A DNA stretch of 64,000 bases. Origin: Triticum aestivum. Taxonomy: Eukaryota > Streptophyta > Magnoliopsida > Poales > Poaceae. The notes under the pieces were generated by a model. The model saw nothing but the letters and a program-made list of their open reading frames with translations, was not told the DNA's origin and ran no database searches. The stretch's first letter is position 1. Every line of letters starts with the position of its first letter. A program made the position numbers and the translations under genes. The DNA is taken from positions 229,211,780-229,275,779 of the forward strand of contig NC_057808.1 in assembly GCF_018294505.1 (NCBI RefSeq), given 5' to 3'. Below, one piece after another: positions 22,410-31,716 of this stretch.

Positions 22410-24545
22410 GGATGCTATGTTTGAGGGCCACTAGGGTTTCGGCATCCGGACAGTCAATGATCTGGTTCTTTTTGGTTAGGAACCTAGTCTAGAATTTTCT
22501 GGCTGATTCTCCAGGCTGTTGGACTATATGACTTAAGTCATCGGCGTCTGGTGGCCGGACATAAGTGCCTTGGAAGTTGTCAAGAAAAGCTTCTTCCAAG
22601 TCCTCCCAGCTGGCGATGGAATTTTCAGGCAAGCTATTTAACTAGTGTCTAGCTGGCCCTTTTAGTTTTAGTGGGAGGTATTTGATGGCGTGGAGATCGT
22701 CTCCTCGGGCAATATGGATGTGGAGAATAAAATCCTCGATCCATACTGCGGGATCGGTTGTTCCGTTGTATGATTCAATATTGACGGGCTTGAACCCCTC
22801 GGGGAATTCATGATCCAGTACTTCATCTGTGAAGCAGAGAGGGTGTGCGGCGCCTCTATATCGGGCCGCGTCGCGGCGCACCTCCAATGAAGTCCGCCTG
22901 CGGTTATCGGCCCGGGCGTGACTAGGTTTGTCACGTCCGAATAGGTAGCCGTCGTCGCGGGTCGAAAGGCGTCCTCGCGATCCGTAGATTGATCTCGTGT
23001 GTCCTGCTCTATTGTCCAGGTCCTGCCGAAGGTCATATGTATAGTCCCGAGCTGTTTTGTCTTTGTTTTTACGAGGCGGCGGGGCGGGCTGCTGTTCGGC
23101 CTGAGTTGCCGTTTTATCCCGACCGAGGGGTGGTCGGTCCGCCGCACTATCCCAACCACGTGGTGGTCGTTCCGCATTGCTCGAGGGAGGTATGGGCTCC
23201 GGTGCCTCCTCATAAAACTGAGGTAGCAGTCTACGTTTCGGGTAACTCTTGGCTGGACGCTTGAGGCCTTATTCTTCGGCTGCCAGGACATCAGTCCATC
23301 TGTCAATGAGTAGGTCTTGATCAGCTTGAAGCTGCTGCTGCTTTTTCTTCAGGCTTCTTGTAGTAGCTATTAGCTGACGCTTGAAGCGCTCCTGCTCGAG
23401 GGGTGCCTCAAGCATGATGAAATCCTCGTTGCTGAGGCTCTCCTCATCCTTGGAGTGTGGACGGTAACTATCGTCATCCGGGTCGTTGGGCATGGCCTGT
23501 TTATCAGGGTTAACTTGCCCGTTGTCTTGTTCCTCCTGTTCAGATGTTGCTCCAACAGGGTCTTCATTGTTTTCAGCATCGTCCAGAGTACTATTTTCTC
23601 CGGTGCCAGTGTTGCTGTCTTTTGAGCGACGTGACTTAGAATGGCACGTAGGGCGCCGGTGCTTGGACTGTGTCTCAGAAGGTTTATTCGCAACTGGTTC
23701 TTCTTTGTCATCGTCGCTAGCTTTTTTAGGTGTGTCAACCATGTACACATCGTACAAAGAGGTGGCCGTCCAACGTCCAGTGAATGGCGGGACTTGGCCT
23801 TGCTCCTTGTCGGCATCGTCGTCCATACCGTCGATGTCTTCGGAGCCATAATCAAGCACGTCGGTTAAGTCCTCGACAGTGGCTATGAAGTGGGTGGCGG
23901 GTGGGAAGCGAAATTCTCCATCATCAGCCTCTAGTTCGAACCGGACATAGTTCGGCTATGAGTCCCTCGCTAAGGACATGTTTTTTAATGAATCTAGAAC
24001 ATCGCCTAAGGGCGAGTGTTGGAAGACGTCTGCGGCGCTGAACTCGAAGATCGATGACTGATCCAGCTCGGTGTCCGCAGGCGTACGCGGTTCGGAACTT
24101 ATAGCCGGAAACGAGTCCGGAATTCCGTTGACGCAGATATTCCCAGGTGTTGAGTCTGTGTGCGGCTCCAATGCCGCAAACTCTGTGGCTTCAGATGGCG
24201 CGATCTGCTCCAGATCTAAGGCCGTAACAGTTACAGGAACCATCTCCTAAATATCGTCCGATGACAGATTTAAGTCATGTTCATCGGAGCGAGGGGGAGC
24301 GATCGCCGTGGTCTCAAATCCGTTGAAGATCAAGTCTCCACAGATATCCGCGACGTAGTTCAACCTTCCGAAAATCTGACCTGGTGGCCAGGGGCGTAGC
24401 TATCGATCTGCTCCAGATGGCCAAGCGAGTTGCCCCGCAGTACGAAGCCGCCAAATACGAAAATTTGTCCGTTGAGGAAGGTTTCTCTTTGGACAGCGTC
24501 ACTATCGACGATTGAAGGGGCCATCGAACCTTTCGTCGACGGCAC
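22410..24545 (-). pseudogene. Element B Gag, broken
   Basis: Minus-strand pieces in order: 24545-24360 ('GGFVLRGNSLGHLEQIDS'), 24243-23956 (acidic), 23859-23269 (Asp/Glu/Ser-rich, ending in a short coiled coil), 22887-22642 ('FPEGFKPVNIESYNGTTDP', the start of a retrotransposon Gag domain) and 22640-22228 ('WEDLEEAFLDNFQGTYV' and on). The last part is the conserved capsid-like PF03732 region. Stops and frame changes separate the pieces (for example near 24245, 23950, 23265, 22640 and 22490). Gag forms the particle and packages RNA; this copy cannot make the full protein. The N-terminal acidic extension before the Gag domain is unusually long for a Gypsy Gag, but it is a trait I have seen in this group. 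Confidence 0.7.
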
Positions 24546-24553
24546 AGTGGAAC

Positions 24554-24571
24554 TCTCAATGAAAGCACCAA
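24554..24571 (-). promoter_or_regulatory. Primer-binding region of element B
   Basis: Directly inside the 5' LTR the minus strand reads TTGGTGCTTTCATTGAGAG, the position of a tRNA primer site. I cannot assign the tRNA without a search. Confidence 0.55.
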
Positions 24572-25055
24572 TGTCGGTGTCAAAACTGGCGGATCTCGGG
24601 TAGGGGGTCCCGAACTGTGCGTCTACGGTCGATGGTCATAGGAGACGGGGGGGGCACGATGTTTACCCAGGTTCGGGCCCTCTCTATGGAGGTAATACCC
24701 TACTTCCTGCTTGATTGATCTTCATGAATATGAGTATTACAAGAGTTGATCTACCACGAGATCATAATGGCTAAAACCTACAAGCCTAGCCTGTATGACT
24801 ATGGTAATGAGTATATATCCTTTCCGGACTACACCCTCCGGTTTATATAGACACCGGGGGGGTCTAGGGTTACATAGAGTCGGTTACATAAGAAGGAATC
24901 TTCATAGTTGGTCGCCAAGCTTGCCTTCCATGCCAAGGAGAGTCCTATCCGGACACGGGTACAGTCTTCGGCCTTCGTGTCTTCACAGCCCATCAGTCCG
25001 GCCCATGTATAACAGGCAGGACGCCCTGAGGACCCCTTAGTCTAGGACTCCCTCA
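24572..25055 (-). repeat. Element B, 5' LTR (484 bp)
   Basis: It starts tgtcggtgtcaaaactgg and ends actccctca. It is the partner of 15858-16339. On the minus strand a TATA box (CTATATAAAC) lies at 24841-24850. Confidence 0.93.
24841..24850 (-). promoter_or_regulatory. TATA box of element B 5' LTR
   Basis: gtttatatag on the plus strand gives CTATATAAAC in sense, in the middle of the LTR, as expected for the U3/R transition. The same site is kept in the other LTR (about 16126). Confidence 0.65.
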
Positions 25056-25060
25056 CCCGT
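25056..25060. repeat. Target-site duplication of element B, right copy (CCCGT)
   Basis: It is identical to 15853-15857 and directly follows the LTR end. Confidence 0.92.
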
Positions 25061-25744
25061 GCCCAGCCCCCTCCCGCGACTCTCCCGAGGGGAGGTTTTG
25101 CGATGAGGCCAGACACTGACCTCGGAGGCTCCCAGAGGTTGATACGGCCATGGGGCCGCCCTTAGTTGTTTATCACCAGCGTGGAGCATAGCGCTTCCGC
25201 ACTTGCACGGGCATAGCCGCTCCTCGGCCATGTCGACTGCCAGCGCGGAGCATGGTGCTTCCACTGGTGCGTGGGTGAGGGCTCCCTCTGAGTGGAGCCC
25301 CCGGGGCGTGTACAACACTGCCCTGACATGTGGCTTGCACGGCAGGGCTTGACGAGGTGTGTGTGGGCACTCGTGAGCTAGCGCGGGACTCACGAGGCCC
25401 TACCTCAAGGCGGGTTGCGCCTGGTCCTGGTTCTTGATGACTGTGGTGGTCCTCCGAGATGGCTAGGCAACCTGCACAGAGCGAATCTTCTGAGGCTATC
25501 GCATGAGAAGGCCAAGCACCAACGACCCCAGGAGGAGGTGAACGGGGCCGGCCCGCCAGACAGAGCTCAGCCGTTGGGTTTATAGACATTGCAGGGACGG
25601 ACTCGAGCACAAGCGTCGTGCCTAGTCTTCTTATGCGAAGGATCCTGAAGAAAGACGATCGACGCGCGGCTCCCGTGGTGGGTGATAATCAAGCAGGGGA
25701 TGACCATAAATAACTCATGCATGGGAAGCGAACTAGCTTAGATA

Positions 25745-25909
25745 GATGCAAGAACGATACATGCCACCGGGACGGACCCGAGCGGCTTGGGGATGATGCA
25801 GCCCAAGGGGCGCCCCAAGTAGGGTAAGCTAAAGATGCAAAAGGATACATGCCGCGGGGACAGGCCAATGCGACCTGGGAATGATGCAGCCCGAGGGGCG
25901 CTCCCAGCT
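25745..25909. repeat. Direct repeat, period about 89 bp, in element A
   Basis: Blocks 'gatgcaa', 'gatacatgcc', 'gggac' and 'atgatgcagccc' followed by 'aggggcgc' occur in the same order at 25745-25822 and 25834-25909. The surrounding 25061-25907 is GC-rich element A DNA without a recognisable domain. Confidence 0.7.
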
Positions 25910-26454
25910 AAATAAACCTAGAAAATGTCACCTGGTTCCATTGTCGAAGGAATGTTGGGGTAGCTGAAGATGTGTGGTGAAGGGGTCGCTCCTCATGAGC
26001 CATCAGGGCCCTGAGCCTCGGGAGGCTCTGGGGGCTCAGGTGGTTCCTTGAGGACCGTCTCCATCTCTGCCAGGACTGCATGATGCCTGGCCTCCTGAGT
26101 CGCCAGGATGCTCCATAGGTTGCGCTGGAAGGCGGCTGCCACGCTCGGCAGGCCAAACTACATGCGGACATAGCTGTGAGGCGGACCCTCGCATCGCCCA
26201 ACGCGCGAAGGCCGGAAGTGCTCCTGAGATGCGGCCTTGTTGAGCCCTGGGATGTCGATGCAGACGGGCAACCCGCCATCCTCTCCTGGATGGGGAGCTG
26301 CACCCGGTAGGCGGCAGTCGTCGCGCATGGCTCTTGAATCCTGTAGCAACTGAGTGGTCTTGGTGATGAACTCCTGAGCGTCGGGCGCTCCTCGCTCGGT
26401 GTCCTCCTGAGGGAAACGTGCCACAAAGCACAACTCCACGTGGTGCCCAAGCAC
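25908..26454 (-). pseudogene. Element A reverse-transcriptase remnant
   Basis: The minus strand shows weak but ordered traces of a reverse transcriptase: 'GLPVCIDIPGLNKAASQEHF', like the conserved palm motif before the catalytic region, and soon after 'YVRM.FGLPSVAAAFQRNL', like the motif that normally follows 'tpfG.y.y'. About 50 residues that usually separate these motifs are missing, and no catalytic Y-x-D-D appears. Downstream there is a Pro/Glu-rich end and then non-coding DNA. RNase H and integrase are absent. This is a relic of pol. Confidence 0.5.
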
Positions 26455-26664
26455 CTCCCTCGTGGTGTTGGCTAGGTCTGAGGCCCTCCAGAAGAGAGCC
26501 CCCGAGCCCTGCTCGAGGAGGGCGACAAGCGCGCCTTCCTATGCGAGGGAGGGAGGCACCCCAGCTGCGGGCGCTGATCCGGAGGCGGTGCCGCTAGAGA
26601 CGCTGCCCCCCTGAGGCCCTGTGCGGAGTAGTTGCTTCTTCTTCATGGGGATGGCCTCAGGAGG

Positions 26665-27300
26665 TTACTGCGTGCCCTTGCTGTCAGGGTCTTCGATTGC
26701 TGCGGCTTGGAAGTCGCGCTCGAGGGAGCACACCGCATCTCTTTCTTCGCAGGGGACTGTGATGATCCCGCCGCTCCCTGGCATCTTGAGGACGTTGTAG
26801 CCGTGTTGGGTCACTGCCATAAACTTGGCTAATGCTGGATACCCGAGGATGGCATTGTACGGCAGACGGGTGTGGGCGACGTCGAAGTCGATGAGCTCGG
26901 TGCGGTAGTTGTCGCGCTGGCCGAAGGTGACAGGGAGGCGAACTTGCCCAATCGGGGTGGTGGAGCCGTCGGTCACTCCTTAGAAGGGCTTAGTAGGCTA
27001 TAGCTGATCGTATGGCACTTGGAGGCTGTCAAATGTCTCGACGAACAGGACATTAATCCCTGCGCCGCCGTCGATGAGGGTCTTGGTGACTTGGACGTTG
27101 CTGATGACGGGCAATCACAGCATCGGGAGGGCGCCTGCGGTCGTCGCGCACTTGAGCTGGTCCGTCGAGCTGAAGGCAATGGCGCACTTGGACCACCTGA
27201 GCGGGCGCGTGGCCTCGAGCCTGGGAAGGGCTACATTCACCTCGCGAGAGAACTGCTTGAAGATGCACTGGGATGCTGGGGCCTGAGCTCCGCCCAAGAT
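26665..27300 (-). pseudogene. Element A protease region
   Basis: Read on the minus strand from about 27300: 'MGGAQAPASQCIFKQFSREV', then about 27085-26985 with 'TKTLIDGGAGINVLFVETF', the retropepsin-type active site (D-G-G), then 26976-26665 with 'PYNAILGYPALAKFMAV', the C-terminal protease motif, and 'MPGSGGIITV'. Stops at about 27110 and 26983 and a stop near 26994 break the frame. The order and wording match the protease of element C (45946-46300), showing common descent. It would process the Gag-Pol polyprotein if intact. Confidence 0.7.
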
Positions 27301-27358
27301 GCAGGCGATAGCGCGTGGCTCCTGGAAGCCCCCAGCCCCCTCGTCCTAATGGTGGTCG

Positions 27359-28745
27359 TCATTTCTTCTTGGCCGTGGCGACAATGGGGGAGACCAGCAT
27401 TCCCCTGAGGGCGATCCTCGCGAGGCTGATCCCTCCATGCACCTTACGAGGCTGGTCCTGCCAGCGCTCCTCACGAGGCCGGTCGCGCCACTCCTGGCGG
27501 GGGCCGCGATCGTCCCAGCGTCCTCCACCTCGTCCTCCTCCTCGGCCGTAACCCCAGTCGTTGCGCTCGGGGCATCGACCGAAGCATCCATTTCGAATGG
27601 CTCTGAGCTCTTGACAGTCATTGGTGTTGTGCTTGTGTACGTTGTGGAAGGCGCATAACGGATGGCTGTTCTTGGACGACTCGGGATGGTCCCAGCTGCG
27701 CTTCGTGTCTGGCTGAACCGCGAGCATGGCCACCCCCTTGCGCTTCACGTCTTTGGCCTTGGCTTTCTTCTCATCTAGGTTGGTAGCAGGGAGCTCGAGG
27801 AGGGAAAGGCGCCCTTCCTCAGCTCTTGCGCACTTGGTCGCCATGTTGAACAACTCTAGAGCCGTGCATAGCTCCTCGTGGATGGCGACCTCCTCCTTCA
27901 TCTTGACATCGCGGACGCCGTCGGAAAATGCGGAAATGATGGCCTCGTCCGTCACCTAGGGGATCTTGAGGCGAACGCTGTTGAAGCGCTGGATGTACTT
28001 CTGCAGGGTCTCTCCTTGCTGCTGCTTGATGCGGCGTAGGTCGCCCGCGGCCGGCGGGCGGTCGCGTGTGCCCTGGAAGTTGGCGATGAAGCGGTCGCGC
28101 ATCTCACCCCAGGAGGAGAGAGCCTGGGGGCAGGTTCAGGAGCCACGAGCGAGCACCATCCTTGAGAGCCATGGGGAACCAGTTCGCCATGACTTTCTCG
28201 TCGCCGTTGGCCGCCTCGATGCTCAGCTCGTAGAGCTGCGAGAACTCCGCAGGGTCGGGGGTGCCGTCGTAGCGAGGAGGCAGGTCTGGCTTGAACTTGC
28301 CCGGCCAGATGATGCTACACAGCTCTAGAGTGAAGGCACGGCAGCCTGCTGTGGCCACCGGGGCCCTTTGTAGATGCGGAGCCTGCCCTTGATGTCCGCG
28401 CGCCGCCACCACAGGCGGCACGCGGTCTGGTCGTGGTGGCGCTGGGAGCGCGGGAGCGGTTTCTTGTGGTCAGGGAACCTCTTGGCAGCTTCCTTCATCT
28501 CGCGCGGGCGCCCAGCACGGTGGGTCGCGCCGGGGCGTCGTGCGCCTTGGCGCCAGGGCTCCGTCTTGGTGCGGAGGTGGTGGAGGTGCTCCATGAGCCA
28601 CGTTGCTCGCAGCTGGCGGAGGGCGAGGCACCGAGAGGGATGGTGCGGGAGAGCCCCCAGCGGCGCTGACGAGCTCGGCGATGCGGTCAAGCCAGTCCTC
28701 GTAGAGGTCGTCGACCGGGCAGTAGCGCAGGAGCTCGCGTGCCAT
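27359..28745 (-). pseudogene. Element A Gag, broken
   Basis: Minus-strand pieces: 28745-28470 (N-terminus, 'MARELLRYCPVDDLYEDWLD', then Pro-rich); 28421-28104 ('FKPDLPPRYDGTPDPAEFSQ' to 'ANWFPMALKDGARSWLLNLP', the PF03732 capsid-like domain); about 28100-27960 in another frame ('FIANFQGTRDRPPA'); and 27955-27359 ('MTDEAIISAFSDGV' to a Gly/Arg-rich tail). The last piece has the Cys/His nucleic-acid-binding motif 'CAFHNVHKHNTNDC' and an RGG-like run ('YGRGGGRGGGRWDDRG'). Frameshifts near 28470 and 28110 and a stop near 27958 inactivate it. Gag packages element RNA into particles. Confidence 0.75.
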
Positions 28746-29063
28746 GAGCAGCGCGGCCTGCGCGTCCGTGGGCGCGCGATGAGCGTGAGATGATCAGTTG
28801 GCTAGGGTTAGCGACGGATTGGCTGTGCAGCCATCCCGCCACACAGATGGGTGCAGCGAGGACGCTTGCTGTTCATTTCCCGCCGAGCTGGTGGCAGCGT
28901 TGGCAGCGGGCGATGGAGAATGGCGGGGAGGGCCGCCGAGAGGGGCCGTCTGAGCGACACGGGCGGCGAGGGCGGCCCGGCGCTTGACGCGAGCTCGACG
29001 CGCGTCTGCCGTGGATGCGGTGGAGCGGTGGAACGCGGATCAGCGGAAGGAAAGCTTCAGCAC

Positions 29064-29084
29064 ACCCCTACCTGGCGCGCCAAA
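29064..29084 (-). promoter_or_regulatory. Primer-binding region of element A
   Basis: Next to the 5' LTR the minus strand reads TTTGGCGCGCCAGGTAGGGG. The same sequence sits at the same place in element C (46824-46844), so it is conserved and is the likely tRNA primer site; the tRNA was not determined. Confidence 0.7.
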
Positions 29085-29908
29085 TGTCGGATTGCGGGTT
29101 CCGGTAAAACCCTTGAGGTTCGAACACTGGGGTGCACATGAAGATATCTCCTCCCCCTAGCTCATGCTCTCACCACAATCTCAAAGCTCGGCACGTCGAA
29201 CTCGCAGAACAAGGGGCACAGGGTTTATACTAGTTCGGGCCACCGATGTGGTGTAATACCCTACTCCAGTGTGGTGTGGTGGATTGCCTCTGGGCCTGAG
29301 GATGAACAGGTATAAGGGAAGAACAGCCTCCTGAGGAGAGGTGTCCTTGAGCTCGGTGAGTTTGTGTGGTTGAGGGTGATCTGAATGGCCCAAGATCAGT
29401 TGCCTCCTACTATGGTGGCTAGTCCTATTTATAGAGGCCCCGGTCCTCTTCCCAAATGTAGGTAGGAAGGGATCCAACAACGGACAAATTTGAAGGGATA
29501 CAACTAGTACAAGTTATCCTGACTAAAGGTGGTCTTCGCCTGCCAAAGGCCCTGGTGGTGACGCCGTCCTGGGCTCCACGGTGACCTCCGTCCTGCCGTC
29601 CTGCTGGTCTTGGTCTTGTTGCACCGAGTATGCTGCACGCTCTGGCGCCCGCCTGGCTTTGGTCGTCATGGCTTACATCACAGGGACCTCGCGAGGTGCC
29701 CCTCGGCTTGATCTCTCCGCTCCTCGCGAGCCAGCCTAGAGAGGCCGCCCCCGAGGAGGTCTTGCGTCGTCCGCCTCGCGAGCCTTGGCCCCTCGCGAGG
29801 GTCTTGAGTGTTTGTTGATAAAGATGGGCCGTATGGGGCCGCTGGTGGATCCACGTCGTGGGCTGCAGGTAGGCAAGTCTGGGGACCCCCGTTCCCAAGA
29901 CGCCGACA
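29085..29908 (-). repeat. Element A, 5' LTR (824 bp)
   Basis: Partner of 11341-12212, starting tgtcggattgcggg and ending gccgaca. A TATA box (TCTATAAATA on the minus strand) is at 29425-29434. A block of about 70 bases that the other LTR keeps is missing near 29625. Confidence 0.93.
29425..29434 (-). promoter_or_regulatory. TATA box of element A 5' LTR
   Basis: tatttataga on the plus strand, with the matching site at about 11673-11682 in the other LTR. It drives transcription toward gag on the minus strand. Confidence 0.65.
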
Positions 29909-29913
29909 CTACG
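29909..29913. repeat. Target-site duplication of element A, right copy (CTACG)
   Basis: It is identical to 11336-11340 and follows the LTR end at 29908. Confidence 0.92.
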
Positions 29914-30183
29914 TTTTTATGTTATTGGTTCTCACTAAGTTGCTTTCGTTGCTGCTACTGTTACAATCACTACAAATTCTCACTGTTACTGTTCCTATTA
30001 CTATTGTTACTCTGCTACTAAACACTTTGCTGCAGAAGTATAATTTCCCAGGTGTGGTTGAATTCACAACTCAACTGCTCAGGCTCATAAATATTCTTTG
30101 GCTCCCCTTGTGTCGAATAAATAATTTTGGATGAAATACTACCCTCAAAGACAATCACGATCCCCTATACTTGTGGGTTATCA
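29914..30183 (+). mobile_element. Host element S, LTR piece 2 (Sabrina-like Athila)
   Basis: Continuation of 11230-11340 across element A. It ends ...cttgtgggttatca at 30183, a typical Athila-type LTR end in Triticeae, followed 10 bases later by the primer-binding site. It is therefore the 3' end of a 5' LTR in plus orientation. Confidence 0.75.
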
Positions 30184-30193
30184 AGACCTTTTT

Positions 30194-30211
30194 TGGCGCC
30201 GTTGTCGGGGA
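30194..30211 (+). promoter_or_regulatory. Primer-binding site of host element S
   Basis: tggcgccgttgtcgggga is the near-canonical primer site of Athila-type elements (assigned to a tRNA-Asp primer in the literature as I recall it). One base differs from the usual form. Confidence 0.8.
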
Positions 30212-30250
30212 GCATAGCTCTATTTATTGAGTTCACTTGGGATTTACACT

Positions 30251-30484
30251 ATGAAGAATCTTAAAGATACTAGAACCAAGAACGTACCCTCTAAGATGAG
30301 GGGAGCTAAGGAACTGCCATCTAGCTCTGCACTTGATTCACCTTCTGTTTTGAGTAGGTATGCGACACCGTCACTGCTATTCAATCTGATATGTCAAGTA
30401 ATTGATTATGCTACTTCTGCTATGAATGATGTTATTGATGATGCTAGTACTATTCTTAATGAAACTATGCCACTAGGTGAATTT
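30251..30484 (+). pseudogene. Host element S Gag, 5' part
   Basis: The frame opens at the ATG at 30251 ('MKNLKDTRTKNVPSKMRGAK') and runs 78 codons to the insertion point of element C at 30484/30485. Deleting element C and one AATTT copy puts the frame in phase with 47739 and following, so this insertion, not an earlier lesion, cut the gene here. It lies 40 bases after the primer-binding site. Gag of Athila elements forms the particle. This part precedes the conserved capsid-like domain, which lies in the right-hand piece. The family looks Sabrina-like. Confidence 0.75.
30480..30484. repeat. Target-site duplication of element C, left copy (AATTT)
   Basis: AATTT precedes the LTR start TGTCGG at 30485 and recurs at 47734-47738. 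Confidence 0.92.
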
Positions 30485-31375
30485 TGTCGGATTTGGGGCT
30501 CCACAGACCCAAGATAGATTACAACTCTGGGGTGCGTGCGAAGAACTCAACCTCCCCAGTCTGCCAACCCGTTGATCTCACCGCCTAGCTCGACGAACTG
30601 GAAGGAAAGGTGACAAGGTGATTTACCCAGGTTCGGGCAACCTTGCGGTGGAATACCCTACTCCTGCTTTGTGGTGGATTAGCCTAAAGGTGGGCTGAGG
30701 ATGAACTGGTACAGAGGGTGAACAATCTCTGGAGGTGTGTTCTTGTGTTTGTGTGAGCTGGTGCGGGTGAGGATGGATGAATCATCCGTCCCCCCTATGG
30801 TGGTGGCTAGGCTATACTTATAGTGGCCTTGGTCCTCTTACCCCAAAATGAAGGCGGGAAGGGATCCCACAACAGTCAAATTAGAAGGGAGACAACAAGT
30901 ACATCTTATCCTAACGAGAGGTGGTCTACGCCTGCAAAGCTTCTAGCGGTGACGCCGTGGTGGGCTCCGCGATGACCTCCGTCCTACCGTCCTGGCGGTC
31001 TTGGTCTTGTATCACGGAAATGAAAACCTTTGGTAGATGCCTTGGGACTCCGCGCCTTCGTTTGCCTCTTTAGAACCAAAGAGGAAACCTGCTGTACGGC
31101 GCCCACTGGAGCCCGCCTGGCCTTGGTCGTCATGGCTCGCGTCATCCAAACCTCACGAGGTGAGGGCTCGCATAGAAATCTCCGCTCCTCAAGAGCCAAC
31201 CTAAGTTAGCCGCCACTTCTGGAGGTATTGGCGTCGTCCGCCTCGCGAGGCTTGGCCCCTCGTGAGGGCCTTGCGTTGTTGGTGCTGAAGATGGGCCATA
31301 CCAGGCCGTCGATGGAGCCACGCCACGGGCCGCAGGCAGGCAAGTCTGGCTACCCCCGTTCCCAGAACACCGACA
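30485..31375 (-). repeat. Element C, 3' LTR (891 bp)
   Basis: It starts tgtcggatttggggc and ends caccgaca. Its last 200 bases resemble the end of the element A LTR. The shared boxes are at 30630 and 30652. Confidence 0.93.
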
Positions 31376-31616
31376 GTAGCCCTCGGGCCCAAGGCGCATT
31401 CGGACCTGGCTTCGAGGCGAAGCCAAATGGCAAGGGAGAAGCGTCGTGGGCCCCAACCGCCTGTGGACCCGGTCAATGCGTGGCGCTGGATGGGACGTGG
31501 GCGTCTTCGCTTCCCCATGCTGCCTCGGCAACCGTTCGACTTGACAAGAGCCTGCTGCAAGCAGAAATATCATCATTACTGGGGATCATGGAGGCTGGCG
31601 GTTGGCCTCCCTTTGG

Positions 31617-31626
31617 CTATAAATGG
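31617..31626 (+). promoter_or_regulatory. TATA box of the antisense gene of C
   Basis: ctataaatgg lies 100 bases upstream of the ATG at 31717 on the plus strand and about 240 bases inside the LTR, followed by a C/T-rich leader. It is a good plant TATA box, distinct from the LTR promoter on the other strand. Confidence 0.65.
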
Positions 31627-31716
31627 GGAGTGGGGCGAAGCCCCCTGCTCATCTCCATCTTCTCGCTGCTCGCTCTTCGTTCTTCTTCCTTCTCTCGCCG
31701 TCTTGCCAGTGTGTCG

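Larger units (their letters stand above)
15858..25055 (-). mobile_element. Gypsy element B (Fatima-like), inserted in element A
   Basis: A 9.2-kb element with LTRs 15858-16339 and 24572-25055 and a perfect CCCGT duplication. The LTR sequence (tgtcggtgtcaaaaccggcg) is one I associate with the wheat Fatima group. Gag-protease lies on the minus strand (24545 to 21075). No reverse transcriptase, RNase H or integrase is present between the protease and the antisense gene, so the copy is structurally non-autonomous and would need enzymes in trans. The plus-strand antisense gene occupies 16888-19996. The LTR pair differs at about two dozen of 482 positions by eye (near 5 %), which suggests an insertion of the order of two million years old at usual grass rates. 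Confidence 0.92.
11341..29908 (-). mobile_element. Gypsy element A (antisense-gene type), interrupted by element B
   Basis: The LTRs at 11341-12212 and 29085-29908 start TGTCGG and end CCGACA, and the whole is flanked by CTACG on both sides. The primer-binding region (minus strand TGGCGCGCCAGGTAGGGG) adjoins the right LTR, so the element reads right to left. Order in sense direction: LTR, gag, protease, a reverse-transcriptase remnant, [element B], the antisense gene, LTR. Without element B and its duplication it is about 9.4 kb. RNase H and integrase are not recognisable, so it is non-autonomous or internally deleted. The architecture (an extra gene in antisense between pol and the 3' LTR) matches the Tat/Grande/RIRE2 type of Ty3/Gypsy elements. 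Confidence 0.9.
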
